From the NCBI RefSeq assembly GCF_008801405.1, contig NZ_VZPV01000002.1:434001-498000 (forward strand): DNA of 64,000 nucleotides, in the 5' to 3' direction. Each line of letters starts with the position of its first letter. The stretch's first letter is position 1. Position numbers and translations under genes: made by a program. The notes beneath the pieces were generated by a model. The model did not search any database, had not been told where the DNA came from, and was given only the letters and a program-made list of their open reading frames with translations. This stretch comes from Ralstonia insidiosa (GTDB lineage Bacteria > Pseudomonadota > Gammaproteobacteria > Burkholderiales > Burkholderiaceae). Positions 25,498-33,259 of the stretch are shown one piece after another.

Positions 25498-26904
25498 TCA
25501 GTGTCCTTGGGGTTGAGAGGAGGCGTCGGCCTCGACCGGCGGGAGCTTGCCGCCCAGCGCCATCTGCAGATCGGTCTGAGCGATCCAATAGCCGCGCAGC
25601 GCGTCGATGTAGCCATTGACGGCATTGACCTGCTCGCGTGCATCGGCCAGCAGCTCGAACACGCTCACGAGCATGCCGTTGTAGCGCAGCAGCATCTCGT
25701 CGGAGATGGTCTTGCGTACCGGCACCACCTCGTCGCGGTAGTGGCGTGTCAGGTCGTACGCGGTCTGGTAACGCACGTACGACTCACGCACCTCGGAGCG
25801 TGCCCGCACGGCCGTGTCGGCGAGTTGATCAGCAGCCTGCATGTAGATCGCCTGCGCACGCGCCACGCGGGCACCACCCCAGTCGAACAAGGGGATCTCG
25901 ATGCCGATTTCGTAGCCCGTCTCGCGCGGCTCGCCAGTCTTGCTATTGCGCACGTAGCCGAGATCCAGCACGTTGATGAAGCGCGTGGCTTGCGTCAGCC
26001 CCAGTGACGAGGCCAGACCATCGACCTGCAGCTTGCCGGCCTGGATGTCGAGCCGGTTGCGTAGCGCATAGGCCTCGATCTGCTGGAGTTCCGGACGCTC
26101 CTTCGGCAGGTCGGGCAGACGCTCGGGCAACTTGAAGCCTGTGTCCACGCCCCACACGCCGAGCTGGCGGATGAGCGCTTCGCGCTCGGCTTGGGCTTGT
26201 TGGCGCATGCGCGCGAGGTTGGCGGTGGCTTCGGCATAGAAGGCCTGTTCGCGCGCGCGGTCGAGCTTGCTGAAGTTGCCAGCCGCGGCCAGACGCTTTG
26301 CAAATTCGGCACCGGCTTCTGCCGCTTGCTGGACCTGCTCGGCGTAACGCGCAGACTGCTCCGCCGCCACGGCGTTGACGTACGCACGGCGCGTATCGGC
26401 CACGACCTGCAGCATCTGGTTGGCGACCAGCAGCTTGGTCTGCTCGAAGTAGCGCCCTTCGATACGCGCGGCCACCGGCAGCGTCAGCAGGCTCAGGAAC
26501 GACAGCGAGAACGTGCGCTCGATCGACAAGTCATCGCCGCTGCGCGTGCGCTTGAAGCTGAAGCCCGGATTCGGCAAGCGGCTGGCCTGCACGAGCGCCG
26601 CTTCGGACAGGCCAAGCTCCGCGTACGACGCCTGCAGCCCACGGTTGTTCAGTAGCGCGATCTGCACGGCGCTGTCCATCGTCACCGGCTGAGCCAGCAG
26701 TTCGCGCGTGCGCTGGGCGGCGCTGTCGCGGGCTTCGGGTGAGCGCTGCCAGGTGGCGTCCTTGCCGAGCCGGTCGCGAGCGACATCCGCAACGGTCTTG
26801 AAGCCGCTGTCCTGTGTGACGGTGGCGCAGCCGCCCAGCAGCAGCACCGCAGCCAGCGCGCCCAGCGCACCTGGTACAAGGCGACGTGTGGAGTGATTCA
26901 ACAT
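25498..26904 (-). CDS. TolC-family outer-membrane efflux lipoprotein of the copper cluster
   Basis: A 468-residue outer-membrane channel protein. The lipoprotein signal 'LGALAAVLLLGGCATV' has Cys26 as the lipidation site. Two OEP repeats are visible: one with 'LLNNRGLQASYAELGLSEAALVQASRLPNPGF' and the second with 'ALRNRLDIQAGKLQVDGLASSLGLTQATRF', plus the long periplasmic helices. The ATG at 26904 has GAGGAGG upstream. It would provide an exit duct for metal, yet no RND pump or membrane-fusion gene accompanies it here. It sits between a His-rich small protein gene (10 bases) and the multicopper oxidase (2 bases). Confidence 0.85.
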   Translation of the reverse strand: MLNHSTRRLVPGALGALAAVLLLGGCATVTQDSGFKTVADVARDRLGKDATWQRSPEARDSAAQRTRELLAQPVTMDSAVQIALLNNRGLQASYAELGLSEAALVQASRLPNPGFSFKRTRSGDDLSIERTFSLSFLSLLTLPVAARIEGRYFEQTKLLVANQMLQVVADTRRAYVNAVAAEQSARYAEQVQQAAEAGAEFAKRLAAAGNFSKLDRAREQAFYAEATANLARMRQQAQAEREALIRQLGVWGVDTGFKLPERLPDLPKERPELQQIEAYALRNRLDIQAGKLQVDGLASSLGLTQATRFINVLDLGYVRNSKTGEPRETGYEIGIEIPLFDWGGARVARAQAIYMQAADQLADTAVRARSEVRESYVRYQTAYDLTRHYRDEVVPVRKTISDEMLLRYNGMLVSVFELLADAREQVNAVNGYIDALRGYWIAQTDLQMALGGKLPPVEADASSQPQGH

Positions 26905-26914
26905 GGCGGCCTCC

Positions 26915-27289
26915 TCAGTGGTGATGCATGCCGGGCATGGCGTCGCCGGCAGGCTTGACTGGGGAGACCACGGGCTCGCTCGCGGGCATTGCATGCCCTG
27001 CAGGCCCAGCGTGAGCGCCATGTGCGTCGTGCCCGGAAGCAGCGCCCGGCTTTGGGTTGACAGCCGCATTGGTCTCGCGCCACGGCGCGGGGCCAGCGTC
27101 GCGGTATGCGTGATAGCTATCGAACGTGCGGGGTGCGGACACGGCAGGTACCACCGCCTCCGCATTCAGTGGGTCAGGTGGAGCCGTAGCCGGCGCAGAA
27201 GCCGCACCCTGTGCCAATACCCATGGCGACGCGAGTGCCGTCCATGCCAGCAGCGGTGCTGTGGCCATGAACCATCGTGTGAGAAACAT
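26915..27289 (-). CDS. Small exported His-rich copper-cluster protein
   Basis: A 124-residue protein with an N-terminal signal sequence ('APLLAWTALASPWVLAQG') and a histidine/proline-rich C-terminus ending 'GDAMPGMHHH', with 'GHDAHGAHAGPAGHAMP' before it, suited to metal binding. The central 'FDSYHAYRDAGPAPWRETNAAV' resembles a motif I associate with small proteins next to TolC-type genes in heavy-metal clusters of Burkholderiales; no named family is known to me. It is 10 bases upstream of the TolC-like gene and co-transcribed. Confidence 0.7.
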   Translation of the reverse strand: MFLTRWFMATAPLLAWTALASPWVLAQGAASAPATAPPDPLNAEAVVPAVSAPRTFDSYHAYRDAGPAPWRETNAAVNPKPGAASGHDAHGAHAGPAGHAMPASEPVVSPVKPAGDAMPGMHHH

Positions 27290-27387
27290 GAGAAACCTCG
27301 ATCAAGCGTAATGACGCACGGCCGCGCACTCGTGCACGGTGCCGTGAAACCAAAGGCCAGATCCGTTCTATGGACGGACTGGTGGCG

Positions 27388-27798
27388 TCAAACGCGAATC
27401 GAGGGTGGGCGTTGCAGCGCTTCGGGAATGAAGCTGTGGAAGGCGGTGGAGAGCTCGCGCGGCGCATCGGCCGGCAACTTGAGCAGCGGCACGCCAAGGC
27501 TGGCGGCCAGGGGGATGACCGAACCGAGCGAACAGGCCGCGCAGATCGGGCAAGTCTTGCAGTGCGATTGTGTGGGCGATTGCGTGGGCGCTTTTGCGTC
27601 GCCATCGGCGGCCATCGCCTCTTCGTGTTCGTGGCAGGCATCTGCCATAGCGGCGCTGTCGTGCGCAGGCATTGCCATGGCAACGGTCGCCTCGTCCATC
27701 ACGCCGGCGCGCGCCATCATGGTCGTCGCGGCCATCCCCTGCAGGGGGAGCGCCAGGACAACCAGCCAGAGCAGGAGGCGAGTCAGCAAGCGATGCAT
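27388..27798 (-). CDS. Small membrane/exported Cys- and His-containing protein
   Basis: A 136-residue protein of unknown function that opens the copper operon. It begins with a signal or anchor helix 'LLTRLLLWLVVLALPLQGMAA', then Met/His residues ('MPAHDSAAMADACHEHEEAM'), a cysteine cluster 'HCKTCPICAACSLG' and a second hydrophobic stretch near 'VIPLAASLGVPLL'. The Cys/His/Met content suggests metal sensing or binding. The ATG at 27798 is inferred from the signal peptide; 27858 is an alternative. It lies 98 bases upstream of the His-rich protein gene. Confidence 0.6.
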   Translation of the reverse strand: MHRLLTRLLLWLVVLALPLQGMAATTMMARAGVMDEATVAMAMPAHDSAAMADACHEHEEAMAADGDAKAPTQSPTQSHCKTCPICAACSLGSVIPLAASLGVPLLKLPADAPRELSTAFHSFIPEALQRPPSIRV

Positions 27799-27982
27799 GG
27801 AAGAGAAATGTCGACCAGAAAGGCGGCCACGAAAGCGGGTAGTGTAGCGCGATGCCATCAATTTTTGCCCAGCGGCGGACAAGACAGCGCACAAAATGGC
27901 CCCGGCGCGGCACAATGGCACGCCACAGCGTACCCGTTTCTGCGCGCCGCATTTCCCCATTTTTTTCCAGTTTCAACGCCCC

Positions 27983-28495
27983 ATGAATACGCAATCCCAC
28001 CAGCTCAGCATGACCGTGCTGATGACGCCCGACATGGCCAATTTCTCCGGCAACGTGCACGGCGGCCACATCCTCAAGCTGCTCGATCAGGTGGCGTATG
28101 CATGCGCCAGCCGCTATGCCGGCCGCTACGTCGTCACGCTGTCGGTCGATCAGGTGGTGTTTCGCCAGCCGATCCACGTGGGCGAACTGGTGACATTCCT
28201 CGCGTCGGTCAACTACACGGGCCGTACGTCCATGGAGATCGGCATCAAGGTGGTGACGGAGAACATCCGCAACCAGGTCGTGCGCCATACCAATAGCTGT
28301 TACTTCACGATGGTGGCGGTGGACGATGACGGCAAACCCGCCGACGTGCCACCGCTCACGCCCGCCAATGCGGAAGAGAAGGAGCGCTTTGAAGCGGCCC
28401 AGCAGCGTCGTGCGCTGCGCCAGGAAATGGAAGCGCGCCACAAGGCCATCAAGGCCGCGTACGGTACGCCGGGCACATCGGACACAGTCAGCTAA
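27983..28495 (+). CDS. Acyl-CoA thioesterase, hotdog fold (YciA/BFIT type)
   Basis: A 170-residue cytoplasmic thioesterase. 'VLMTPDMANFSGNVHGGHILKLLDQVAYACASRYAG' carries the GxVHGG...D signature of the acyl-CoA hydrolase hotdog family, with the Asn and Asp thought to be catalytic; 'VTLSVDQVVFRQPIHVGELVTF' follows as the second conserved strand pair. It releases CoA from medium- to long-chain acyl-CoA. It is divergent from the copper operon and convergent with the isochorismatase-like gene. Confidence 0.9.
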   Translation: MNTQSHQLSMTVLMTPDMANFSGNVHGGHILKLLDQVAYACASRYAGRYVVTLSVDQVVFRQPIHVGELVTFLASVNYTGRTSMEIGIKVVTENIRNQVVRHTNSCYFTMVAVDDDGKPADVPPLTPANAEEKERFEAAQQRRALRQEMEARHKAIKAAYGTPGTSDTVS

Positions 28496-28574
28496 GACAA
28501 CATCGGCACCACGCGCGTCTGCCTACGCAGTCAGCAATGCACTGCAAACCGCATGGCGCCGGGCACTCCCATCG

Positions 28575-28609
28575 TTATCCACAGGCTTACCCACTGTTTC
28601 TGTGGATAA
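28575..28609. repeat. Inverted pair of perfect DnaA boxes / 10-bp hairpin
   Basis: TTATCCACAG (28575-28584) and CTGTGGATAA (28600-28609) form a perfect 10-bp inverted repeat with a 15-base loop, in the 149-base gap between convergent genes. Each arm contains the exact DnaA-box consensus TTATCCACA on opposite strands; a weaker box-like TTACCCACT lies between. It could also be a bidirectional transcription terminator, although no T-tract follows. Confidence 0.6.
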
Positions 28610-28644
28610 ATCATGGCGACTGATCACGCTTGCGCAAACGCATA

Positions 28645-29190
28645 TCAAGCGTGCGCAAGCCCTGCCGACACGATCGCCTCGGTAGACTGGGCCACGATCG
28701 GCACCCCGAAGCTCTCAATCGACGACAGCGTCGCGTTGTGGTGGCGCCGAATCAGTTCACCGCTGGCGTGCGGCTTGTCATGCGTCGTATGCGCATCGGC
28801 CGCTAACGTGATGGCATAACCCAGCGCGGCAGCCTGGCGAATGGTGGTGTCCACACAGAACTCGGTGGCGTATCCGCAGACGATCAGGTGCTCGACACCG
28901 AGGCTCGCAAGCAATGCCGCCAACCCTGTGCGCAGAAACGAATTCGGTGTCGTCTTGCGGATCACCGGATCGTTGGGGCGAGCCTGCAATGTTTCGACAA
29001 GGCTCCATGCCGGCGAGCCGTAGGGCAGCTCATCGTTTGCCGTCTCGTGCTGCACGAAGATCACCGGCACATGCTCTTCACGCGCACGGGCAATCAGTTG
29101 ATTGATGGCGGCCAGAACACGTTCGGCCTGCGCAGGCGGCGGCGTGAACAAGCCGGTCTGCACGTCGATCACAATCAAGGCGGTCATCAT
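28645..29190 (-). CDS. Isochorismatase-family cysteine hydrolase
   Basis: A 181-residue cytoplasmic hydrolase of the isochorismatase/nicotinamidase fold. The triad is visible: Asp in 'LIVIDVQTGLF', Lys in 'VIRKTTPNSF' and Cys in 'VCGYATEFCVDTTIRQA'. Substrate class (nicotinamide, N-carbamoyl compounds, ureidoacrylate) cannot be distinguished. The start is one of two tandem ATGs at 29190 and 29187. It begins 6 bases after the stop of the alpha/beta-hydrolase gene, so it is likely read from the same message. Confidence 0.85.
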   Translation of the reverse strand: MMTALIVIDVQTGLFTPPPAQAERVLAAINQLIARAREEHVPVIFVQHETANDELPYGSPAWSLVETLQARPNDPVIRKTTPNSFLRTGLAALLASLGVEHLIVCGYATEFCVDTTIRQAAALGYAITLAADAHTTHDKPHASGELIRRHHNATLSSIESFGVPIVAQSTEAIVSAGLAHA

Positions 29191-29196
29191 ACGGTT

Positions 29197-30012
29197 CTAT
29201 GTCTGTTGTTGAGAGCGTGGCCCCAGAAAGGCCAGCACCGCTTCATTGAACAACTCGGGGCGCTGCAACGGCGCGAAATGGCTCACACCCGGCAGCATCA
29301 CAAACCGCGCGCCAGGAATCGTCTGCGCCAGATACTGCGCGTGCTCGGGCTGGATGAACTCGTCGTGCGCGCTCTGCGCAATGGTCACGGGCACGCGAAT
29401 CGCAGCCAGTTCATCGGCCGTGGCGTTCGGCTGTGTCTGCATCATCTCGGTGACGGCAGCAACGAACGCGTCGAAGTCGTCAGGTGTGGCGGACAGCGCA
29501 GCATAGTCCTGCCGGTGGCGGCTGAAGCAGCGGTCGATCGTCGGCGTCGGCTGGAAAGGCTTGGCACCGCTCGGGTCCATATTGCAGCCGAAGAAAAACA
29601 CGCCAGCCACACGCTCGGGCGCTTGCATGGCGAGCGTGAGTGCAATGCAGGCACCATCGCTCCAGCCGACGAAAGCAGCTCGCTCCATGCCTAACGCATC
29701 CATGACGGCGCGCACGTCCGCGGCCATGCGCTCGTACGTGTAAGGCCGTGCATCGCGCGTGCTGCGACCGTGCCCGCGGCTGTCGATGAGAAGCGCACGA
29801 TAGCCCGCAGCCACCAACGCCGGCACCTGATACCCCCAGTTGCCGCCGTGGCCGAGCCCGCCGTGCAGCAAGATCACCGGTGTGCCGGTGCCAAACGTTG
29901 CGTACCAGATGCTGGCGCCGTCATGCGCCACATGGCCTTGCTCGGCTGCCGCCGGCAAAGGCACTGCACCTTGCGCGGCAAAACGCGTGAGGTCGTCGTC
30001 GGTGAAGTCCAC
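29197..30012 (-). CDS. Alpha/beta hydrolase (lactonase/esterase type)
   Basis: A 271-residue hydrolase. The oxyanion motif 'LLHGGLGHGGNW', nucleophile elbow 'FVGWSDGACIA' (Ser118), acid 'SAHDEFIQP' and 'LPGVSHFAPLQRP' (catalytic His) are all present. It begins with GTG at 30012, chosen because GGGAGG lies 6 bases upstream; the open frame runs far beyond and would overlap the next gene. The upstream carboxymuconolactone decarboxylase gene recalls the pcaD/pcaC pairing of the beta-ketoadipate pathway, so an enol-lactone substrate is possible but not shown. Confidence 0.85.
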   Translation of the reverse strand: MDFTDDDLTRFAAQGAVPLPAAAEQGHVAHDGASIWYATFGTGTPVILLHGGLGHGGNWGYQVPALVAAGYRALLIDSRGHGRSTRDARPYTYERMAADVRAVMDALGMERAAFVGWSDGACIALTLAMQAPERVAGVFFFGCNMDPSGAKPFQPTPTIDRCFSRHRQDYAALSATPDDFDAFVAAVTEMMQTQPNATADELAAIRVPVTIAQSAHDEFIQPEHAQYLAQTIPGARFVMLPGVSHFAPLQRPELFNEAVLAFLGPRSQQQT

Positions 30013-30136
30013 ATCAGCCTCCCTGTCAGGTGCCGTATCCCTGCGCCGCAAACTGCTTGCTGCTTGAACCACGAGTAGAACATTGCCGCCAGCAGGATTT
30101 CGCGAGCATAGGGAGGCCATTCTCGTCACGCAAGTT

Positions 30137-30155
30137 GTGTTAAGCGCGTTAACAC
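30137..30155. promoter_or_regulatory. Palindrome GTGTTAA-N5-TTAACAC
   Basis: A perfect 7-bp inverted repeat (30137-30143 with 30149-30155) touches the stop codon of the decarboxylase gene and lies upstream of the hydrolase gene. It has the symmetry of an operator for a dimeric regulator and lacks a T-tract, so a terminator is less likely. Confidence 0.4.
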
Positions 30156-30550
30156 TAGCGGCCGTCTTCGATGCGCACGCCCAATTCGTTGAGAACCTCA
30201 TGCGCGCAGCGGAATGCCTCGATGGCTGCCGGAGCACCCGCATAGATGGCGCTGTGCAGCAGCACTTCGCGAATCTCCACGGCCGTTGCGCCGTTATTGA
30301 TGGCGCCGCGCACGTGGCCCTTGAGCTCAGTGCTGCGGCCCAGTGCAGCCAGCATGGCGCACGTGCACAGGCTGCGTGTCTTGAGGTCGATGCCGTCGCG
30401 CTGCCATGTGCTGCCCCAGGCGTGTTCATTGAGCCAATCCTGCAGTGGCGCGGAGAAAGCATCGAGCCCGCTCATCGCCCGCTCCACAAACGCATCGCCC
30501 ATCACCTGTGCGCGGCGTGCGCGCCCGGCTTCCTTGTCCTGTTCTGCCAC
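30155..30550 (-). CDS. Carboxymuconolactone decarboxylase family protein (PcaC-like)
   Basis: A 131-residue helical protein. 'WGSTWQRDGIDLKTRSLCTCAMLAALGRSTELKGHVRGAINNGATAVEIREVLLHSAIYAGAPAAIEAFRCA' holds, in consecutive pieces, the family's conserved R-S-L...H-x-x-G-A...E-I-x-E-x-x-x-x-x-x-x-Y-x-G layout. Gamma-carboxymuconolactone decarboxylase converts its substrate to beta-ketoadipate enol-lactone, but many relatives are peroxidases or of unknown role, so only the family is assigned. It sits 37 bases downstream of a TauE/SafE permease gene on the same strand. Confidence 0.85.
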   Translation of the reverse strand: MAEQDKEAGRARRAQVMGDAFVERAMSGLDAFSAPLQDWLNEHAWGSTWQRDGIDLKTRSLCTCAMLAALGRSTELKGHVRGAINNGATAVEIREVLLHSAIYAGAPAAIEAFRCAHEVLNELGVRIEDGR

Positions 30551-30587
30551 GACCCCTCCTCCGTTCCGAAAACCCGTTGCAGGCCGA

Positions 30588-31373
30588 TCATGCTGGCTTG
30601 ACCAGCAACATCATCAACGCGGTACCCAGCAGCACTGCGCAGAACGTCAGCCGCAAGCGCAACGGCGAAAACCTGTGCGCGAGCGTCACACCCCACGACA
30701 CGCTGATCATGCCGCCTACCGCCAGCGGAATACCCGTGCCCCAGTTCACATGGCCCGCGTGTGCATACGTTGCCAGCGCGATCAGCGTGCCTGGCACCAC
30801 CAGTGCCAGCGCCATCCCCTGTGCGCGCGTCTGCGGCATGCCGAAGAAAGTCACCAGTGCCGGCACAACCACCAGCCCGCCGCCCACGGTAAAGATGCCC
30901 GACATCGCCCCGCTGGCGATCCCCATCAGCGGCATGGCCGCGGCTGGCATGGTGCGTGGAGGAGCGTGCTCAGCATCCTTGGCCGCGTCCGGCTTGTTCT
31001 TGAGTTGCGAAGCAAAGTACACCGCCAGTGCGATCAGGAACACCGCAAACGCGGTGTGCAGATGGTGCGCATCCAGCCCCGCTGCGAAGCGCGCCGCCAC
31101 ATACGTTGCCGCCATCGAGAACACGCAGATCAACGCCACCGAGCGCAGATGCACCGGATGCCGCTGGTGATACCGCAGGAAGCCGATCAGCACATTGGGC
31201 GCAATCATCACCAGCGCGGTGCCCTGCGCCAGATGTTGGTCCATGCCGTACAGATAGCCGAGCACGGGAATAGCGATCAGCCCCCCGCCAATGCCCAGCA
31301 GCCCGCCCGCCACACCCAGGCCCATACCGAGCAGCAGGTTGAACAGGCCGATGAGAACAGCGTGGGACGTCAT
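30588..31373 (-). CDS. TauE/SafE-family membrane permease
   Basis: A 261-residue inner-membrane protein with about eight helices in two homologous halves, each starting with a glycine-rich helix: 'GLGVAGGLLGIGGGLIAIPVLGYL' and 'GAMSGIFTVGGGLVVVPALVTFFG'. The paired GIGGG/VGGG motifs define the TSUP family, which exports or imports sulfonates, sulfite or organic anions. Start at ATG 31373; no strong ribosome site is visible. It may be co-transcribed with the downstream decarboxylase gene. Confidence 0.85.
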   Translation of the reverse strand: MTSHAVLIGLFNLLLGMGLGVAGGLLGIGGGLIAIPVLGYLYGMDQHLAQGTALVMIAPNVLIGFLRYHQRHPVHLRSVALICVFSMAATYVAARFAAGLDAHHLHTAFAVFLIALAVYFASQLKNKPDAAKDAEHAPPRTMPAAAMPLMGIASGAMSGIFTVGGGLVVVPALVTFFGMPQTRAQGMALALVVPGTLIALATYAHAGHVNWGTGIPLAVGGMISVSWGVTLAHRFSPLRLRLTFCAVLLGTALMMLLVKPA

Positions 31374-31475
31374 GCGCGCAAGGAAAGGAGGAGGAGAAAA
31401 GCAAACACGGCGGCGCGCCGTGATGAACACAGCGCGCCGCCGGAAGGTCGAGCGGGAAATTGTAGCGTCAGCGTC

Positions 31476-32252
31476 TCAAGCGATGTGCGCGGCAAAGCCG
31501 GATTTGTCGGGCGCGATCTCTGCGCGCAGCGTGAGGGCTGGGATCTCGTAGTCGCCCGCGTTCTGCTGGCGGAATGGGATCGGATCGATAGTGAACAGCG
31601 TATCGAGCCGGTCGCCAAGCGCCAGGGTGGTCTGCGCAAAGCGTGCGTCGTCCATGCGGCCGGCGCGGTGGGTGACGAATGGCGGCAACACATCAAAGCC
31701 GGGGTAATGCAGGATGCCGTGCTGGATCGGGAACAACACATCGTCGATCGGACCATTGATGCCACGTGGGCCGTAGTGCGACTCCCAGCCGCCCGTGGTG
31801 ACGATCAGCATGGCGCGCTTGCCAGCGAGTGTGCCCTCGCCATAGCGATCGCCCCAATGCGTATCGGAGTGCTCGCCCACGCCGTAGGCGAATCCGTACG
31901 CATACACGCGCTCAACCCAACCCTTGAGGATGGCCGGCATGGAGAACCACCAGAGCGGGAACTGCAGGATCACGGCATCAGCCCACTGCAGCTTGGCTTG
32001 CTCTGCGGCAATATCAGCCGTCTGCAGGCCGTTCTCAAACGCGTGCTTGGAGTCCAACGACGGGTGAAAGTGCTGGCCGATCGGCGCAACGGTGCTGTCG
32101 CCTGCGTCGAGCGGGGCCTTCCACCGCATGGCGTACAGGTCCGACACCTGCACCTCGTGACCGGCGGCTTCCAGGCGCTGAACGGCGAAGTCCTTGAGGG
32201 CACCGTTGAGTGATTTGGGTTCGGGGTGGGCGTAGACGATCAGGACATTCAT
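31476..32252 (-). CDS. NAD(P)H dehydrogenase (quinone), flavodoxin fold
   Basis: A 258-residue flavoprotein. 'MNVLIVYAHPEPKSLNGAL' is the FMN/FAD phosphate loop of the NQO/MdaB family, and 'ADAVILQFPLWWFSMPAILKGWVERVYAYGFAYG' and 'LIVTTGGWESHYGPRG' are its conserved flavin-contact segments. It reduces quinones by two electrons in the cytoplasm. It is divergent from a LysR gene with 85 bases between starts, so it is the likely target of that regulator, as in quinone- or nitroaromatic-responsive pairs. Confidence 0.9.
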   Translation of the reverse strand: MNVLIVYAHPEPKSLNGALKDFAVQRLEAAGHEVQVSDLYAMRWKAPLDAGDSTVAPIGQHFHPSLDSKHAFENGLQTADIAAEQAKLQWADAVILQFPLWWFSMPAILKGWVERVYAYGFAYGVGEHSDTHWGDRYGEGTLAGKRAMLIVTTGGWESHYGPRGINGPIDDVLFPIQHGILHYPGFDVLPPFVTHRAGRMDDARFAQTTLALGDRLDTLFTIDPIPFRQQNAGDYEIPALTLRAEIAPDKSGFAAHIA

Positions 32253-32300
32253 GGCAGCAACTCCAATCTGAGAAGGCTCAAGCATGGTGGCCACCAAGGT

Positions 32301-32337
32301 ATATTGGAAATGAATAATCCATATTCCAGGCATAGCC
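32301..32337. promoter_or_regulatory. LysR operator region between reductase and regulator genes
   Basis: The 85-base divergent gap contains an AT-rich core with TGGA-N9-TCCA (32305-32321) and a longer TGGAA...TTCCA (32305-32309 with 32324-32328), placed just before the LysR start. This dyad is the best candidate binding site for the regulator encoded at 32338. Confidence 0.5.
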
Positions 32338-33231
32338 ATGAATAATCTCAGACGGCTGGACCTCAACCTGCTGGTGACGTTGGACGTGCTGCTGACCGAG
32401 CACAATGTCACGCGCGCGGCAGAACGGTTGAACTTCTCGCAGCCCTCCGTGAGCGTGCATCTGGCCAAGCTGCGCGACATCTTGGGAGACCCGTTGCTGC
32501 TGCCCGGCCCGCGCGGCATGCGCCCGACCGCTCGCGCAGAGGCACTGCGCGAACCACTGCGGCAAGCACTGGAGGCGTTGGAGCAGGCCGTTGCGCCCGC
32601 CAGCCCGTTTGATCCGGCGCACGCCACCAACACCTGGCGCGTGGCCGCTACCGACTACGGTGAATCGACCATCGTGCTGCCAGCGCTCAACACCCTGCGC
32701 GACGCTGCACCGGGCACACGGCTGGCCATTCTCGAACTGGTGCCACCGCGCATTGAAAAGCAGGCCGAGCACGGCGAGATCGACCTCGCCTTCCACACCA
32801 CCGACGGCGCGCCACCCGGCCTGCGCCGCCGCGCGTTGTTCACCGAGCGTTATGTCTTGATCGGCCGTGCGGGGCACCCGCGCCTCAAGCGCAAGCCGAC
32901 ATTGGCGCAGTTCTGCGCGCTCGACCATGTGATCGTGTCACCTGATGGCGGCGGGTTCTTCGGCGTAACGGACGAAGCGCTCAAGGCTGCCGGTGCCACG
33001 CGACGCGTGGTGCTGTCGGTGCCGCACTTCCTGTTTGTGATGACGGCGGTGGCCAGCACCAACATGGTGGCGATGCTGCCCGAGCGGCTCGTGCGCGGTG
33101 TCAGCGCACTACAGGTGGTCGAGCCACCGGTGGAAGTGCCCGGGTATGAGATGTCGATGCTGTGGCACGAGCGGGTGCATCGAGACCCGGCGCATCAGTG
33201 GCTGCGGGAGACCGTGGCGAGAGCGGTGTAA
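32338..33231 (+). CDS. LysR-family transcriptional regulator (NodD/LinR-like)
   Basis: A 297-residue regulator. 'LDLNLLVTLDVLLTEHNVTRAAERLNFSQPSVSVHLAKLRDILGDPLLL' is the winged helix-turn-helix in the NodD/SyrM/LinR style. The effector domain follows from residue about 90, with 'VAATDYGESTIVLPAL' and 'GEIDLAFHT'. The start ATG lies directly after the divergent operator region. It probably controls the quinone reductase at 31476-32252 in response to an aromatic or quinone. Confidence 0.9.
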   Translation: MNNLRRLDLNLLVTLDVLLTEHNVTRAAERLNFSQPSVSVHLAKLRDILGDPLLLPGPRGMRPTARAEALREPLRQALEALEQAVAPASPFDPAHATNTWRVAATDYGESTIVLPALNTLRDAAPGTRLAILELVPPRIEKQAEHGEIDLAFHTTDGAPPGLRRRALFTERYVLIGRAGHPRLKRKPTLAQFCALDHVIVSPDGGGFFGVTDEALKAAGATRRVVLSVPHFLFVMTAVASTNMVAMLPERLVRGVSALQVVEPPVEVPGYEMSMLWHERVHRDPAHQWLRETVARAV

Positions 33232-33259
33232 TCCGCCCCGGGGCCACTCAGACGGAGCG

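Noticed and set aside
28575..28609. Replication origin
   Set aside because: Only two DnaA boxes, no AT-rich unwinding element and no dnaA, dnaN, rep or par genes nearby, so an origin is not supported.
30246..32213. 655-residue plus-strand open frame
   Set aside because: Antisense to three recognisable minus-strand genes (decarboxylase, TauE, reductase).
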